From assembly GCF_900110025.1 (NCBI RefSeq), contig NZ_FOCE01000006.1, positions 169,986-233,985 of the forward strand: a stretch of DNA of 64,000 bases. The letters run 5' to 3'. Of this stretch, positions 51,165 through 61,364 are shown piece after piece (within the stretch, counting starts at the first letter, position 1; each line of letters begins with the position of its first letter). The notes beneath the pieces were generated by a model, which was given only the letters and a program-made list of their open reading frames with translations, did no database searches and was not told the DNA's origin. The stretch comes from Gemmobacter aquatilis (lineage in GTDB: Bacteria; Pseudomonadota; Alphaproteobacteria; Rhodobacterales; Rhodobacteraceae). The position numbers were made by a program, and so were the translations under genes.

Positions 51165-53435
51165 ATGAACGAGATGACCATCCGGGGCAAACTGCCCTCT
51201 GCCGAAGAAATCACCCTCATCAAGAAATTCCTTGATGACACCACGCTGTTCCTCGGCCCCGACCCCGAGATCATGCAGAACCACGACATCATGCCGCGCA
51301 CCGCGATTGAAGATGCGGCCATCGCGCAGGTCAGCGATGCCCATACCGTGGCCAAGATCCGCGACCGCATTCAGGCGGGCTGCGACGAAGGCTATGAGAT
51401 GGTCGAACAGATGGGCGCCGCCCCCGGTGCCAAATGGGGCGACGTGATCACCGGCGTCTATTCGGCCTCGGGCGATCTGGCCATCGCCTCGGCCGGGGGG
51501 GTGCTGATCTTCTCGGCCCTCGTCCACCACCCGATCAAGTTCATCATCAAGAACTGGATGAACGACCCCACCGTGGGCGTCAAGGAAGGCGACGGCTTCA
51601 TCCACAACGACAGCCGCTATGGCAACGTGCACAACACCGACCAGTCGATGATCATTCCGATCTTCCACAAGGGCAAGCTGGTGTGCTGGGTCGCCTCGAC
51701 CGTGCATGAAGGCGAGAATGGCGCCATTGAACCGGGCGGGATGCCCTCGATGGCCGAAAGCCCCAGCGACGAGGGGCTGAAAATGTCGCCCTTCAAGGTG
51801 GTGGAAAACTATCAGATCAAGCGCGACATCCTGACCTTCCTGCAGAATTCGGTCCGCGAACCGAAGCTGCAATATGAAGACATGAAGGTGAAGCTGTTCG
51901 CCTGCCTGCGCATCAAGCAGCGCATCGAGGAAACGCTGAATTCCGACGGGCCCGAGGCGCTGATGGCCACCCTGCGGCTGACCATGGAAAACGTGCGCGC
52001 CGAGGTGAAGCGCCGCATTTCCGAATGGCCCGACATGACGGTGCGCACCTATATCATCCAGGATTCGACGCTGCGCGAAAACTGCGTGGTCAAGATCAAC
52101 TGCAAGCTGACCAAGACCGGCGACCGGCTGATCTTCGATTTCCGGGGGTCTTCGCCCGAATTCACCAACCGGGCCACCAATACCATCGTGGCGGGGCTGA
52201 AGGGGATGCTGGCGCAGGTGTTCCTGTGCTATGTCTGGCCCGACCTGCCGCGCGGTCAGGCGGCTTTCGCGCCGATCGAGGTGATCACCGATCCCCATTC
52301 GATCGTGAACTGTTCCTATGACGCGCCCAACTCGCAATCGCTGATGTCGATCTTCACCGGCTTCACGGCGGGGCAGCACGCGGTGGCGAAGTTCCTGTAT
52401 TCCTGCCCGGAAAAGTTCACCAAGGTCCATGCGCCGACCTTCAACATGATCAACACCTTCATCTGGGGTGGGGTCAGCCAGCATGGCGAAACGCTGGGCA
52501 ACCTGTGCGCCGACCTGAACGGCATGGGCGCGGGCGCCACGGCCAACCGTGACGGCGAACATGCGCTGGCCCCGATCTTTGCTACCATGGCCGATATCGG
52601 CGAACAGGAGCTGAACGAGGAAGAGGTGCCCTTCCTGCAACTGGTGTCCAAGAAGATGACGCGCGACGCCATCGCGCCAGGCAAGTATCGCGGCGGCCAG
52701 GGCTATACGATGATGGTCGCCACCAAGGACAGCGAACAGTGGGGCTTCATGACCACCGCGCAGGGCGCCAAGATCCCGCCGATTCAGGGCCTGTTCGGCG
52801 GCTATGCCTGCGGCACCTATCCGCTGTCCAAGGTCAAGAACGTCGATGTCTATGACGTGCTGATGAACCAGCCCGAAAAGTTCCGCCATTCGATCGAAGA
52901 GATCATGAACGAACAACCCTTTGAAGAGGCAAGCTATTCCACCCATCACATGGGCATGGGGTTCGAAATCTCGAAGCGGGGCGAGTTGTTCATGATCAGC
53001 CAGGGCGCCGGGGCGGGGTATGGCGACCTGCTGGAACGCGATCCGGTCAGTGTGATCAAGGACATCGAAGAAGGGCTGATGTCGCCCGAGGTGGCCGCGC
53101 GGCTTTACAAGGTCGTGTTCGACCCGAAAACCCTGGCCATCGACTTTGATGCGACCGAGGCCGCCCGCGCGGCGGAACGTCAGGCCCGCATTGCCCGTTC
53201 GGTGCCTTATGCCGAGTTCATCAAGGGCTGGAACCAGCCCAAACCCCCGGCGCATCTGCAATATTTCGGCTGCTGGGGCGATGATGTGGGCACGCTTTAC
53301 ATGGGCTCTGCCGATGTGACGCGCCGGGGCGATCAGCCGCGCCCGAATTACATGATGCACCCGAAAGACGTGCGGATTGCCGAACTCGAGGCCCGTCTGG
53401 AGGCGGTGGGTGCCATGGGGAACGAGAAGAAATGA
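51165..53435 (+). CDS. apcD: Ketone carboxylase, HyuB-type subunit, AcxB-like
   Basis: 756 residues similar in length to acetone carboxylase alpha. Notable are the early SGDLAIASAGGVLIFSALVHHP, the metal-site region FIHNDSRYGNVHNTDQSMIIPIF with HEGENGAIEPGG, and the late GAGAGYGDLLERDPVSVIKDIEEG. In acetone carboxylase the B-type subunit holds the manganese site where the activated ketone meets CO2. AGGAGGAG is 7 nt before the ATG. The stop overlaps the start of the fifth gene (ATGA), so stoichiometry is linked by translation. Symbol by analogy. Confidence 0.84.
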   Translation: MNEMTIRGKLPSAEEITLIKKFLDDTTLFLGPDPEIMQNHDIMPRTAIEDAAIAQVSDAHTVAKIRDRIQAGCDEGYEMVEQMGAAPGAKWGDVITGVYSASGDLAIASAGGVLIFSALVHHPIKFIIKNWMNDPTVGVKEGDGFIHNDSRYGNVHNTDQSMIIPIFHKGKLVCWVASTVHEGENGAIEPGGMPSMAESPSDEGLKMSPFKVVENYQIKRDILTFLQNSVREPKLQYEDMKVKLFACLRIKQRIEETLNSDGPEALMATLRLTMENVRAEVKRRISEWPDMTVRTYIIQDSTLRENCVVKINCKLTKTGDRLIFDFRGSSPEFTNRATNTIVAGLKGMLAQVFLCYVWPDLPRGQAAFAPIEVITDPHSIVNCSYDAPNSQSLMSIFTGFTAGQHAVAKFLYSCPEKFTKVHAPTFNMINTFIWGGVSQHGETLGNLCADLNGMGAGATANRDGEHALAPIFATMADIGEQELNEEEVPFLQLVSKKMTRDAIAPGKYRGGQGYTMMVATKDSEQWGFMTTAQGAKIPPIQGLFGGYACGTYPLSKVKNVDVYDVLMNQPEKFRHSIEEIMNEQPFEEASYSTHHMGMGFEISKRGELFMISQGAGAGYGDLLERDPVSVIKDIEEGLMSPEVAARLYKVVFDPKTLAIDFDATEAARAAERQARIARSVPYAEFIKGWNQPKPPAHLQYFGCWGDDVGTLYMGSADVTRRGDQPRPNYMMHPKDVRIAELEARLEAVGAMGNEKK

Positions 53436-54256
53436 GCCAAAGTCTCGCAGAGGATCTGCCCGGGGGTTCGGGCACGAAGACGCTGCGGGTCTGGCTGAAG
53501 TCGTCGGGCTATGCCCGGCGGCTTTTGCTGGGCGAGGCGGGCAACCCCTGGGCCGAGGGCGCAGCGAAGTATCTGTCGTTCTTCAGCCAGGCGCGGGGCT
53601 TGCTGCGCGCCGATGTGGCGGTGGTGGAACTGGACGCGCTGTTTGGCGCCTGGTTGCAGCGACACCCAGCCCTTGCGGCCGAGATGGGTGCCAAGAAACG
53701 CGCCACCTGGCCGCTGCGCCGGATGCTGGAAGAGGAAGGCCCGCGCCGCCTGCTGGATGAAGTGGCCGAGGCGGTGGGGGCAAACCTGCAGGGTCAGGTG
53801 CCGATGGTGCTGGCCCTGCCCGCCCCCGGCGTCTGGCTCGCCGAGGCGCAGCGTCTGGCCGGACGCGACCCCGAACCGCTGGACGCCGACGCGGTGGAGG
53901 ATGCGGCGATGTACATGGCCGATTTCCTGCGCAGTGTGGCGGGGCGCCCGGTGGGTGGCCTGCTGCTGGAAGAAGGCACCACCCCCGGCCCGGCGGATCG
54001 CTACAAGCCGGTGCTGAACGCGGCGCGGCATTACCGCTGGGCTGTGGTGGGGCGTGGCGTCGCCTCCGAACATGCGGGCCTGTTCGATGCGGTGATCGGC
54101 ACCGACCCGCAGGCGCAGGGGCAGGATGTCAGCGCCGCATTGTTTGGCGGCGGCGATCTGCCGGCCCTGACGGCAGGGCAGTTCTACTTTGCCGAAATCC
54201 CGGTGGCCCATCCGCCCGAAGCGGTGCTGGACGCCTTGGCCCGGCTGCGCGGATGA
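53432..54256 (+). CDS. apcE: Fifth protein of the carboxylase operon, function unknown
   Basis: 274 residues, soluble, no membrane span or classical enzyme motif. The middle part (VPMVLALPAPGVWLAEAQRL, then DAAMYMADFLRSVAGRPVGG) and the block GLLLEEGTTPGPADRYKPVL recall the TIM-barrel of uroporphyrinogen decarboxylase or MetE-like proteins, but this is an impression from residues only. Its position as fifth gene, overlapping the HyuB-type gene, and its size near 30 kDa fit the extra subunit of acetophenone carboxylase, which associates loosely with the core. It could be an activity-controlling or assembly factor. Symbol by position only. Confidence 0.55.
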   Translation: MSQSLAEDLPGGSGTKTLRVWLKSSGYARRLLLGEAGNPWAEGAAKYLSFFSQARGLLRADVAVVELDALFGAWLQRHPALAAEMGAKKRATWPLRRMLEEEGPRRLLDEVAEAVGANLQGQVPMVLALPAPGVWLAEAQRLAGRDPEPLDADAVEDAAMYMADFLRSVAGRPVGGLLLEEGTTPGPADRYKPVLNAARHYRWAVVGRGVASEHAGLFDAVIGTDPQAQGQDVSAALFGGGDLPALTAGQFYFAEIPVAHPPEAVLDALARLRG

Positions 54257-54262
54257 TATGGG

Positions 54263-54284
54263 CGGCGCCCCCTGCGGGGCGCCG
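54263..54284. terminator. Bidirectional hairpin between the carboxylase operon and the second activator gene
   Basis: CGGCGCCCC and GGGGCGCCG form a perfect 9-bp stem with loop CTGC, 6 nt after the last carboxylase gene and 1 nt before the convergent regulator stop. Confidence 0.65.
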
Positions 54285-54285
54285 G

Positions 54286-56292
<2,007 letters not shown>

Positions 56293-56594
56293 TGCGGCTC
56301 CCCCCATATGTGCGGTGCTGCGGCTGGACAGCATCGCTCCGGCACCCCCTCCCCAGGACGGCATCCGGCGCGATCCGTGTGTTGCCGCGGCAGCACCCGC
56401 ACCTTTTTCCCTTGTCACAGTTTAACATTCTTTGCCGGTTCAGCCATGTGTTTTGCGGATAGGGCAAATACGCAGCCCGCCAGACCACAGGGTGCCCCCC
56501 CGGCAAGCCGCGCCGCGCCGGGACGCCGGGCACGGGTACAGCCGGTGGGGGGCAACCGCGCCACAAGTCCCCGGTCCGCGCCTCTGGCATCGGG

Positions 56595-56644
56595 CGGCCG
56601 GAAACCGGACGCCCCACCCTACCCCAGCGTCCGGTTTTCGGACG
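56595..56644. promoter_or_regulatory. Two opposed 17-bp activator sites upstream of the G3E GTPase gene
   Basis: CGTCCGGTTTTCGGACG (56628-56644) and CGGCCGGAAACCGGACG (56595-56611) fit YGTCCGRTTTTSGGACR in opposite orientations (17 and 15 of 17). Their centres are 33 bp apart, about three helical turns, which suits cooperative binding by an activator. They lie 53 bp before the -24 element, within the 448-nt divergent region 56293-56740 that holds no gene. Confidence 0.65.
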
Positions 56645-56696
56645 GCCCCTTTCCTGCCCCCGGCGCAAGCCCCTGTTCCGCCCGGCGCGCGCCCTT

Positions 56697-56710
56697 GGAA
56701 AGAAACCTGC
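56697..56710 (+). promoter_or_regulatory. Sigma-54-type (-24/-12) promoter of the G3E GTPase gene
   Basis: TTGGAAAGAAACCTGCTT: GG at 56697-56698 and GC at 56709-56710 with N10 between, here also preceded by TT at the -24 side. It matches the consensus TGGCACG-N4-TTGCW at 9 of 12 defined positions. It is part of the 28-bp element shared with the carboxylase promoter. Confidence 0.68.
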
Positions 56711-56740
56711 TTCTCCCTGGGGCACAGATGGAGGACACCG

Positions 56741-57973
56741 ATGCCCGCAGCCACACCGCCCGCCGCCCTGACCCATGCTCTTGCCCGCCAGAACGCCCCC
56801 GGACGGGTGCCCGTTACCCTGCTGACCGGCTTTCTGGGCGCGGGCAAGACCACGCTGCTCAACCGTCTGATAGCCTCGGCGGACATGGCGACAGCGGCGG
56901 TGTTCATCAATGAATTCGGCGAAGTGGGTATAGATCACCATCTGGTGGAGCGAATCGATGATGCGCTGGTGATCCTTGATTCGGGCTGCCTTTGCTGCAC
57001 CGTGCAGGGCGACCTGATCGCCGAGTTGAAGCGCCTGCATGACCGCATGGCACGGCGCGACATCCCGCCCGTGTCGCGTGTGGTGATCGAGACGACGGGC
57101 CTTGCCGATCCGGCGCCCGTCGTGCGCGCCCTGATGGAGGATCGGTTCGTGGCGGCCCGCTTCCGCTGTGACGGCATCGTGACCGTGGTCGATTGCGCCC
57201 ATGCCGAGGCAGAGCTGGCCCGCCACCGCGAGGCGCGGGTGCAGGTCAGCATGGCCGACCGGATCGTGCTGTCGAAAACCGATCAGGCAGACCGCGCCGG
57301 ACGCGCGGCACTGGACCGGCGGCTGGCCGGGCTGAACCCCGCCGCTCCGCGCCTGTCCACCGACGAAGCCGCCGCCATGCCAGAGCGGCTGTTCGGCGGT
57401 GGGGTCTATGCGACGGAAGAGCCGCCGCAGGATCTGGGCGGCTGGCTGGGGGATGTGGTCTGGGACGCTGCGCCCCCTGCCCCGCTGCACGGCCCCCATA
57501 CGGGTCGCGTGCGCAGTTTCACCGTGCCGCTGGGCGGGCCTGTGCCATGGCGCGGCTTTGCCCTGCGGATCGGCGAGATTCTGAGCCGTTGGGAAGGCCC
57601 GCTGCTGCGTCTGAAAGGCATCGTTGCGGTCGAAGGGATCACGCTGCCGACCGCCATCCAATGCGTGCAGGCCACCGCCTATGCCCCGGTGCGGCTGGAC
57701 GCCTGGCCCAACGCCGGGCCACTGGCGACACGGCAAGGCGCGCTGGTCTTCATCGGCGAGGATCTGGGCGCGGCAGATGAGGCGGCGATCCGCGCCCTGC
57801 TGGCCGATCTGCCCGCCGACCGCCCGGCGCTGCGTCAGGCTGCGGCGTTGCCCGGCTTGCCCACCCGGACCTGGCTGTCGGAACGGATGCCCCTCGCGCA
57901 ACGCCTGCCGCTGGTGGCCGAAGCCTTTCTCGTGCAGCCGCGCTTTCTGGGGGACATGCAGCGCAGGGCCTGA
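56741..57973 (+). CDS. G3E-family (CobW/YjiA-type) GTPase, probable metallochaperone
   Basis: 410 residues. The P-loop GFLGAGKTT is at residues 30-38. The metal-binding motif G-C83-L-C85-C86 (SGCLCCTVQGDL) and the switch E-T-T-G-L-A-D-P follow. The guanine-specificity motif is SKTD. The C-terminal domain (about 250-410) is the CobW_C type. Such proteins insert zinc, cobalt or other metals into client enzymes using GTP. Sharing the carboxylase's variant sigma-54 promoter and activator sites suggests the client is the carboxylase (its manganese or zinc site) or the zinc alcohol dehydrogenase. GGAGGAC precedes the ATG. Confidence 0.85.
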   Translation: MPAATPPAALTHALARQNAPGRVPVTLLTGFLGAGKTTLLNRLIASADMATAAVFINEFGEVGIDHHLVERIDDALVILDSGCLCCTVQGDLIAELKRLHDRMARRDIPPVSRVVIETTGLADPAPVVRALMEDRFVAARFRCDGIVTVVDCAHAEAELARHREARVQVSMADRIVLSKTDQADRAGRAALDRRLAGLNPAAPRLSTDEAAAMPERLFGGGVYATEEPPQDLGGWLGDVVWDAAPPAPLHGPHTGRVRSFTVPLGGPVPWRGFALRIGEILSRWEGPLLRLKGIVAVEGITLPTAIQCVQATAYAPVRLDAWPNAGPLATRQGALVFIGEDLGAADEAAIRALLADLPADRPALRQAAALPGLPTRTWLSERMPLAQRLPLVAEAFLVQPRFLGDMQRRA

Positions 57974-57979
57974 CCCCGC

Positions 57980-58537
57980 TCAGGACACCACGATGATCTT
58001 GGAGACAAGCTCGGCCGTGTTGCGCGCGCCGAGCTTCTTCATCAGCCGGGCGCGATGCACCTCGACCGTGCGATGCGAGATGCCCAGTTCCAGCGCGATT
58101 TCCTTGCAGGTGCGCCCGTTCACCACATGGCGCGCGATTTCCTGTTCCCGCGCGGTCAGGTCCACCGAACGTTCGCCACGATCTTCGGCCCGCTCGAACG
58201 CCCAGATCGTCAGGGCGAACGGGTCTTGCGGCGTCAGCGTCACGCCACGCGCCCGCATCCAGCAGATCGTGCCGTCGGCAATCTGCATGAAACGCTGATC
58301 CTCATATCCGGGGTGGCTGGCCAGCCATTTTTCGGCCCGCGCGCCGATCAGGCTGAAATCGGCCTGACTGGAATAGAGCAACCGGGCCGACTGCCCCACC
58401 ATCGCCGCCGCATCATAGCCGAACAGGCGCTGCGCCGCGTCATTGGCCTGCACGATCTGCCGATGCGCAAGGATCAGTTGCGCGATCGGAGAGGACTGAA
58501 AGCCGCGTTCGGCAAGGCTGGGGGCGGGTTGGGTCAT
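57980..58537 (-). CDS. PAS-LuxR regulator
   Basis: 185 residues. The N-terminal PAS domain (SPIAQLILAHRQIVQANDAA, then FGYDAAAMVGQSARLLY) is followed by a GerE/LuxR HTH (LTAREQEIARHVVNGRTCKE through HRTVEVHRARLMKKLG). There is no receiver domain, so ligand or redox sensing through PAS is likely. The start at 58537 is preferred; an in-frame GTG upstream adds a basic non-conserved stretch. It is divergent from the thiolase operon and separated from it by an array of TACGTA motifs that may be its binding sites. It converges with the GTPase gene, 6 nt away. Confidence 0.85.
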   Translation of the reverse strand: MTQPAPSLAERGFQSSPIAQLILAHRQIVQANDAAQRLFGYDAAAMVGQSARLLYSSQADFSLIGARAEKWLASHPGYEDQRFMQIADGTICWMRARGVTLTPQDPFALTIWAFERAEDRGERSVDLTAREQEIARHVVNGRTCKEIALELGISHRTVEVHRARLMKKLGARNTAELVSKIIVVS

Positions 58538-58569
58538 GCGGGCAGTATAGCGCGGCGGGCGGTGCTGCG

Positions 58570-58616
58570 GGATACGTATCCGCATACGTAGTATCACGGA
58601 TACGTAGTCCTACGGA
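58570..58616. promoter_or_regulatory. TACGTA array in front of the thiolase operon
   Basis: TACGTA occurs at 58573, 58585 and 58601 with a related TACGGA at 58611. The first copy is inside the perfect 12-bp palindrome GGATACGTATCC (58570-58581). The array lies in the 131-nt gap between the PAS-LuxR gene and the thiolase gene and is the best candidate for the LuxR-type binding region. Confidence 0.55.
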
Positions 58617-58668
58617 TAGCCCGGCCCCGCCCCATTGCGGCAGGATGCGCGCAAATGAGGAGGACAGC

Positions 58669-59835
58669 ATGACCGGCATTCATATCGTGGGCAGCGGCCA
58701 CACGGCCTTTGGCCGTTTCGATGCGCGCAGTCTGGAAGACCTGATCGTCGAGGCAACGCGGGAAGCGCTGGCCGAAGCCGGGCTGACCGGCGCCGATATC
58801 GACGCTGTCTATCTGGCGCATTTCAACGCGGGCATGGCCAGCGACGGCTTTGCGTCTTCGCTGGTGCATCAGGCCGATGACGGGCTGCGCTTCAAGCCTG
58901 CCACGCGGGTCGAAAACGCCTGCGCCTCGGGATCTGGTGCACTTCACGCCGGGATGAACGCGATCCGCGCCGGGCAGGCCAAACGCGTGCTGGTGGTGGG
59001 TGTCGAGAAGATGACCCATCGCAGCACGGCCGAGGTGACGGCGGCCTTGGGCAGCGCCGGGTATCAGGGCGATCCGGCCGAGGCCGGGCTCAGCTTTCCG
59101 CAGGTCTTTGCGCTGGCGGCCCGCGCCTATGCCGAACGCTACAGCGACCCGATGGAAGCCATGGCGCGGATCGCGGCCAAGAACCACGCCAATGCGCTGG
59201 CCAATCCGCTGGCCCAGATGCGCCGCGAGATGAGTTTCGAGGCCTGCAATACAGTGACCGAGAAGAACCCGCTGATCGCGCCGCCGCTGCGCCTGTCGGA
59301 TTGTTCGCTGATTTCCGACGGCGCGGCGGCGGTGGTGCTGAGCGCCGATCCGGCGGCCCATGCCCGCAGCGCCCATATCCGCGCGGCGGTGCATCTGTCG
59401 GATTTCCTGCCGATGTCGCGCCGTGACCTGCTGGCGTTCGAGGGGCCGAAACGCGCTGTGGCGCAGGCCTATGCGCAGGCGGGCGTCACCGTGGCCGATA
59501 TCGGCTTTGCCGAGGTGCATGACTGTTTCACCATCGCCGAACTGCTGATGTACGAGGCGCTTGGCCTGTGCGCCCCCGGCACGGGCGCGTCTGTGCTGGA
59601 GGATGGCAGCGTCTATCGTGGCGGGCGGCTGCCGGTGAACCTGTCGGGCGGGCTGAAGGCCAAGGGCCACCCGGTGGGCGCAACCGGCGTGTCGATGCAC
59701 GCGCTGGCCTTCCGGCAATTGACCGGCACGGCAGGCGACATCCAGACCCCCGATCCGCGTCTGGGGGTGGTGGTCAATATGGGTGGCGCCGCGGTGGCCA
59801 ACTATGCCACCGTGATGGAGACGGGGCGCGGCTGA
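58669..59835 (+). CDS. Thiolase family acyl-CoA acyltransferase
   Basis: 388 residues of the thiolase superfamily, SCP-x/acetyl-CoA acyltransferase style. The nucleophilic cysteine is C85 in ENACASGSGALHAG, HDCF carries the second catalytic His/Cys region, and NLSGGLKAKGHPVGATG closes the active site. Probable role: thiolytic cleavage of the 3-oxoacyl-CoA made from the carboxylated ketone, giving acetyl-CoA plus an acyl-CoA. AGGAGGACA lies before the ATG at 58669. It is first in the operon with the ligase, the RpoN paralogue and the CoA-transferase genes. Confidence 0.84.
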   Translation: MTGIHIVGSGHTAFGRFDARSLEDLIVEATREALAEAGLTGADIDAVYLAHFNAGMASDGFASSLVHQADDGLRFKPATRVENACASGSGALHAGMNAIRAGQAKRVLVVGVEKMTHRSTAEVTAALGSAGYQGDPAEAGLSFPQVFALAARAYAERYSDPMEAMARIAAKNHANALANPLAQMRREMSFEACNTVTEKNPLIAPPLRLSDCSLISDGAAAVVLSADPAAHARSAHIRAAVHLSDFLPMSRRDLLAFEGPKRAVAQAYAQAGVTVADIGFAEVHDCFTIAELLMYEALGLCAPGTGASVLEDGSVYRGGRLPVNLSGGLKAKGHPVGATGVSMHALAFRQLTGTAGDIQTPDPRLGVVVNMGGAAVANYATVMETGRG

Positions 59836-59861
59836 CCCAGGCGCGCTGCGGGGAGGAGAGG

Positions 59862-61364
59862 ATGAACCTGGCCAACTGGCTTGCGGCAACCGCCCGGAGG
59901 TTGCCCGATGCGCCCGCGATCTTCGCTGGCGAACGGCTGCACGCCACCTATGGCGGCTTTGCCGCCCGCGCCGCCAGTTTGGCCGCCGACCTGCAATCCC
60001 GCTTCGGGCTGCAGATGGGCGACCGCGTGGCGCTGTTTCTGCGCAACGGGCCGGACTATCTGGAGCTTCTCTATGCGATCTGGTGGTTTGGCGGCGTGGC
60101 AGTGCCGGTGAATGCCAAGCTCCACCCCGACGAGTTGAGCTGGATCCTGTCGGACAGCGGCGCGCGGTTGGTGATCTGCGATACGCCGCAACCGGCCCCC
60201 ACCGGCTGCACCGCGCTGGTGCTGGCCGATCTGGCGCCCTGCGCGGCAGACGGCGCCGCCCCGCCCGCCGATCTGCCGCCCGAGGCGCTGGCCTGGCTGT
60301 TCTACACCTCTGGCACCACTGGACGACCCAAGGGCGTGATGCTCAGCCACGACAACCTGCGCGCCATGGCGCTCAGCTATGCGCTGGATGTAGACAGACC
60401 CGCCGCCGACCAGACCGCGCTTTATGCGGCGCCGATGTCGCATGGCGCCGGGCTTTACAACCTGATCTTCGTGCGGCTGGGCGCACAGCATGTGATCCCA
60501 GCCTCGGGCGGGTTCGATCCGGCCGAGATCGAAACTCTGGCCGCGCGGTTTGACAATCTGGTGATGTTCGCCGCCCCCACGATGATCAAGCGCATGACCG
60601 ACCACGCCCGCCAGTCGGGTTTTGACGGCAGCGGCATCCGCACCCTGATTTATGGCGGTGGGCCGATGTATGCGCAGGGTCTGGCCGAGGCGCGGGCGCA
60701 ATTCGGCGACCGTTTCGCGCAGATCTACGGGCAAGGCGAAAGCCCGATGACGATCACCGCGCTGCACCGCGACATGCTGGCCGACCATAGCCAACCCAAT
60801 GCCGCCGCCCGCCACGCCTCGGTCGGTGTGGCGATGAGCGTGGTGGAGGTGCGGGTGGCCGATGCGGCGGGCCAGCCGCTGCCCGCCGGCGTGCCGGGCG
60901 AAATCCTCGTGCGCGGGGCGACGGTGATGCGCGGCTACTGGAACGCCCCCGAAGCCACCGCCTGCGCCCTGCAAGACGGCTGGCTGCGCACCGGCGACAT
61001 CGGCAGCTTCGATGCCGACGGCTTTCTGACGCTGACCGACCGCTGCAAGGATTTGATCATCTCGGGCGGCTCCAACATCTACCCGCGCGAGGTGGAAGAG
61101 GTGCTGGCGCGGCACCCCGCGGTCAGCGAGGTTGCGGTGATCGGCGCCCCCGATGCGGAATGGGGCGAGAGTGTCGTGGCCTTCATCGTCGCCCGCCCCG
61201 ATCACAGCCCCGACCCACAGGAGTTGGCCGACTGGTGCCGCGCCCGTATCGCCGCCTTCAAGAAGCCCCGCCGCGTCATCTTCTGCACCGATCTGCCGAA
61301 GAACAGCTATGGCAAGGTGTTGAAAACCGAATTGCGCGCGCGACTGCGCGCCGGGGGGGCGTGA
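59862..61364 (+). CDS. AMP-dependent acyl-CoA ligase
   Basis: 500 residues of the ANL adenylate-forming family. The ATP-binding motif YTSGTTGRPKGVMLSH starts near residue 148, and the A5/A7 regions IYGQGESPMTIT and GWLRTGDIGSFDADGF follow. The catalytic lysine (about 485) is in NSYGKVLKTELR. In acetophenone degradation a ligase of this family activates the carboxylated product. Here it may make the 3-oxoacid CoA ester or handle another acid. GGGGAGGAGAGG precedes the ATG. Its stop overlaps the ATG of the RpoN gene (TGATG). Confidence 0.84.
   Translation: MNLANWLAATARRLPDAPAIFAGERLHATYGGFAARAASLAADLQSRFGLQMGDRVALFLRNGPDYLELLYAIWWFGGVAVPVNAKLHPDELSWILSDSGARLVICDTPQPAPTGCTALVLADLAPCAADGAAPPADLPPEALAWLFYTSGTTGRPKGVMLSHDNLRAMALSYALDVDRPAADQTALYAAPMSHGAGLYNLIFVRLGAQHVIPASGGFDPAEIETLAARFDNLVMFAAPTMIKRMTDHARQSGFDGSGIRTLIYGGGPMYAQGLAEARAQFGDRFAQIYGQGESPMTITALHRDMLADHSQPNAAARHASVGVAMSVVEVRVADAAGQPLPAGVPGEILVRGATVMRGYWNAPEATACALQDGWLRTGDIGSFDADGFLTLTDRCKDLIISGGSNIYPREVEEVLARHPAVSEVAVIGAPDAEWGESVVAFIVARPDHSPDPQELADWCRARIAAFKKPRRVIFCTDLPKNSYGKVLKTELRARLRAGGA

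Noticed and set aside
48624..53360. A 1578-codon open frame antisense to the carboxylase genes
   Set aside because: It is His/Arg/Gly/Gln-rich, has no domain, and runs opposite to three well-conserved subunits. Long antisense frames are expected in high-GC DNA with strong third-position bias.
58620..58668. A -24/-12 promoter directly before the thiolase gene
   Set aside because: A GG and a later TTGC are present but 12 nt apart instead of 10, and neither the 28-bp element nor the 17-bp palindrome occurs here.
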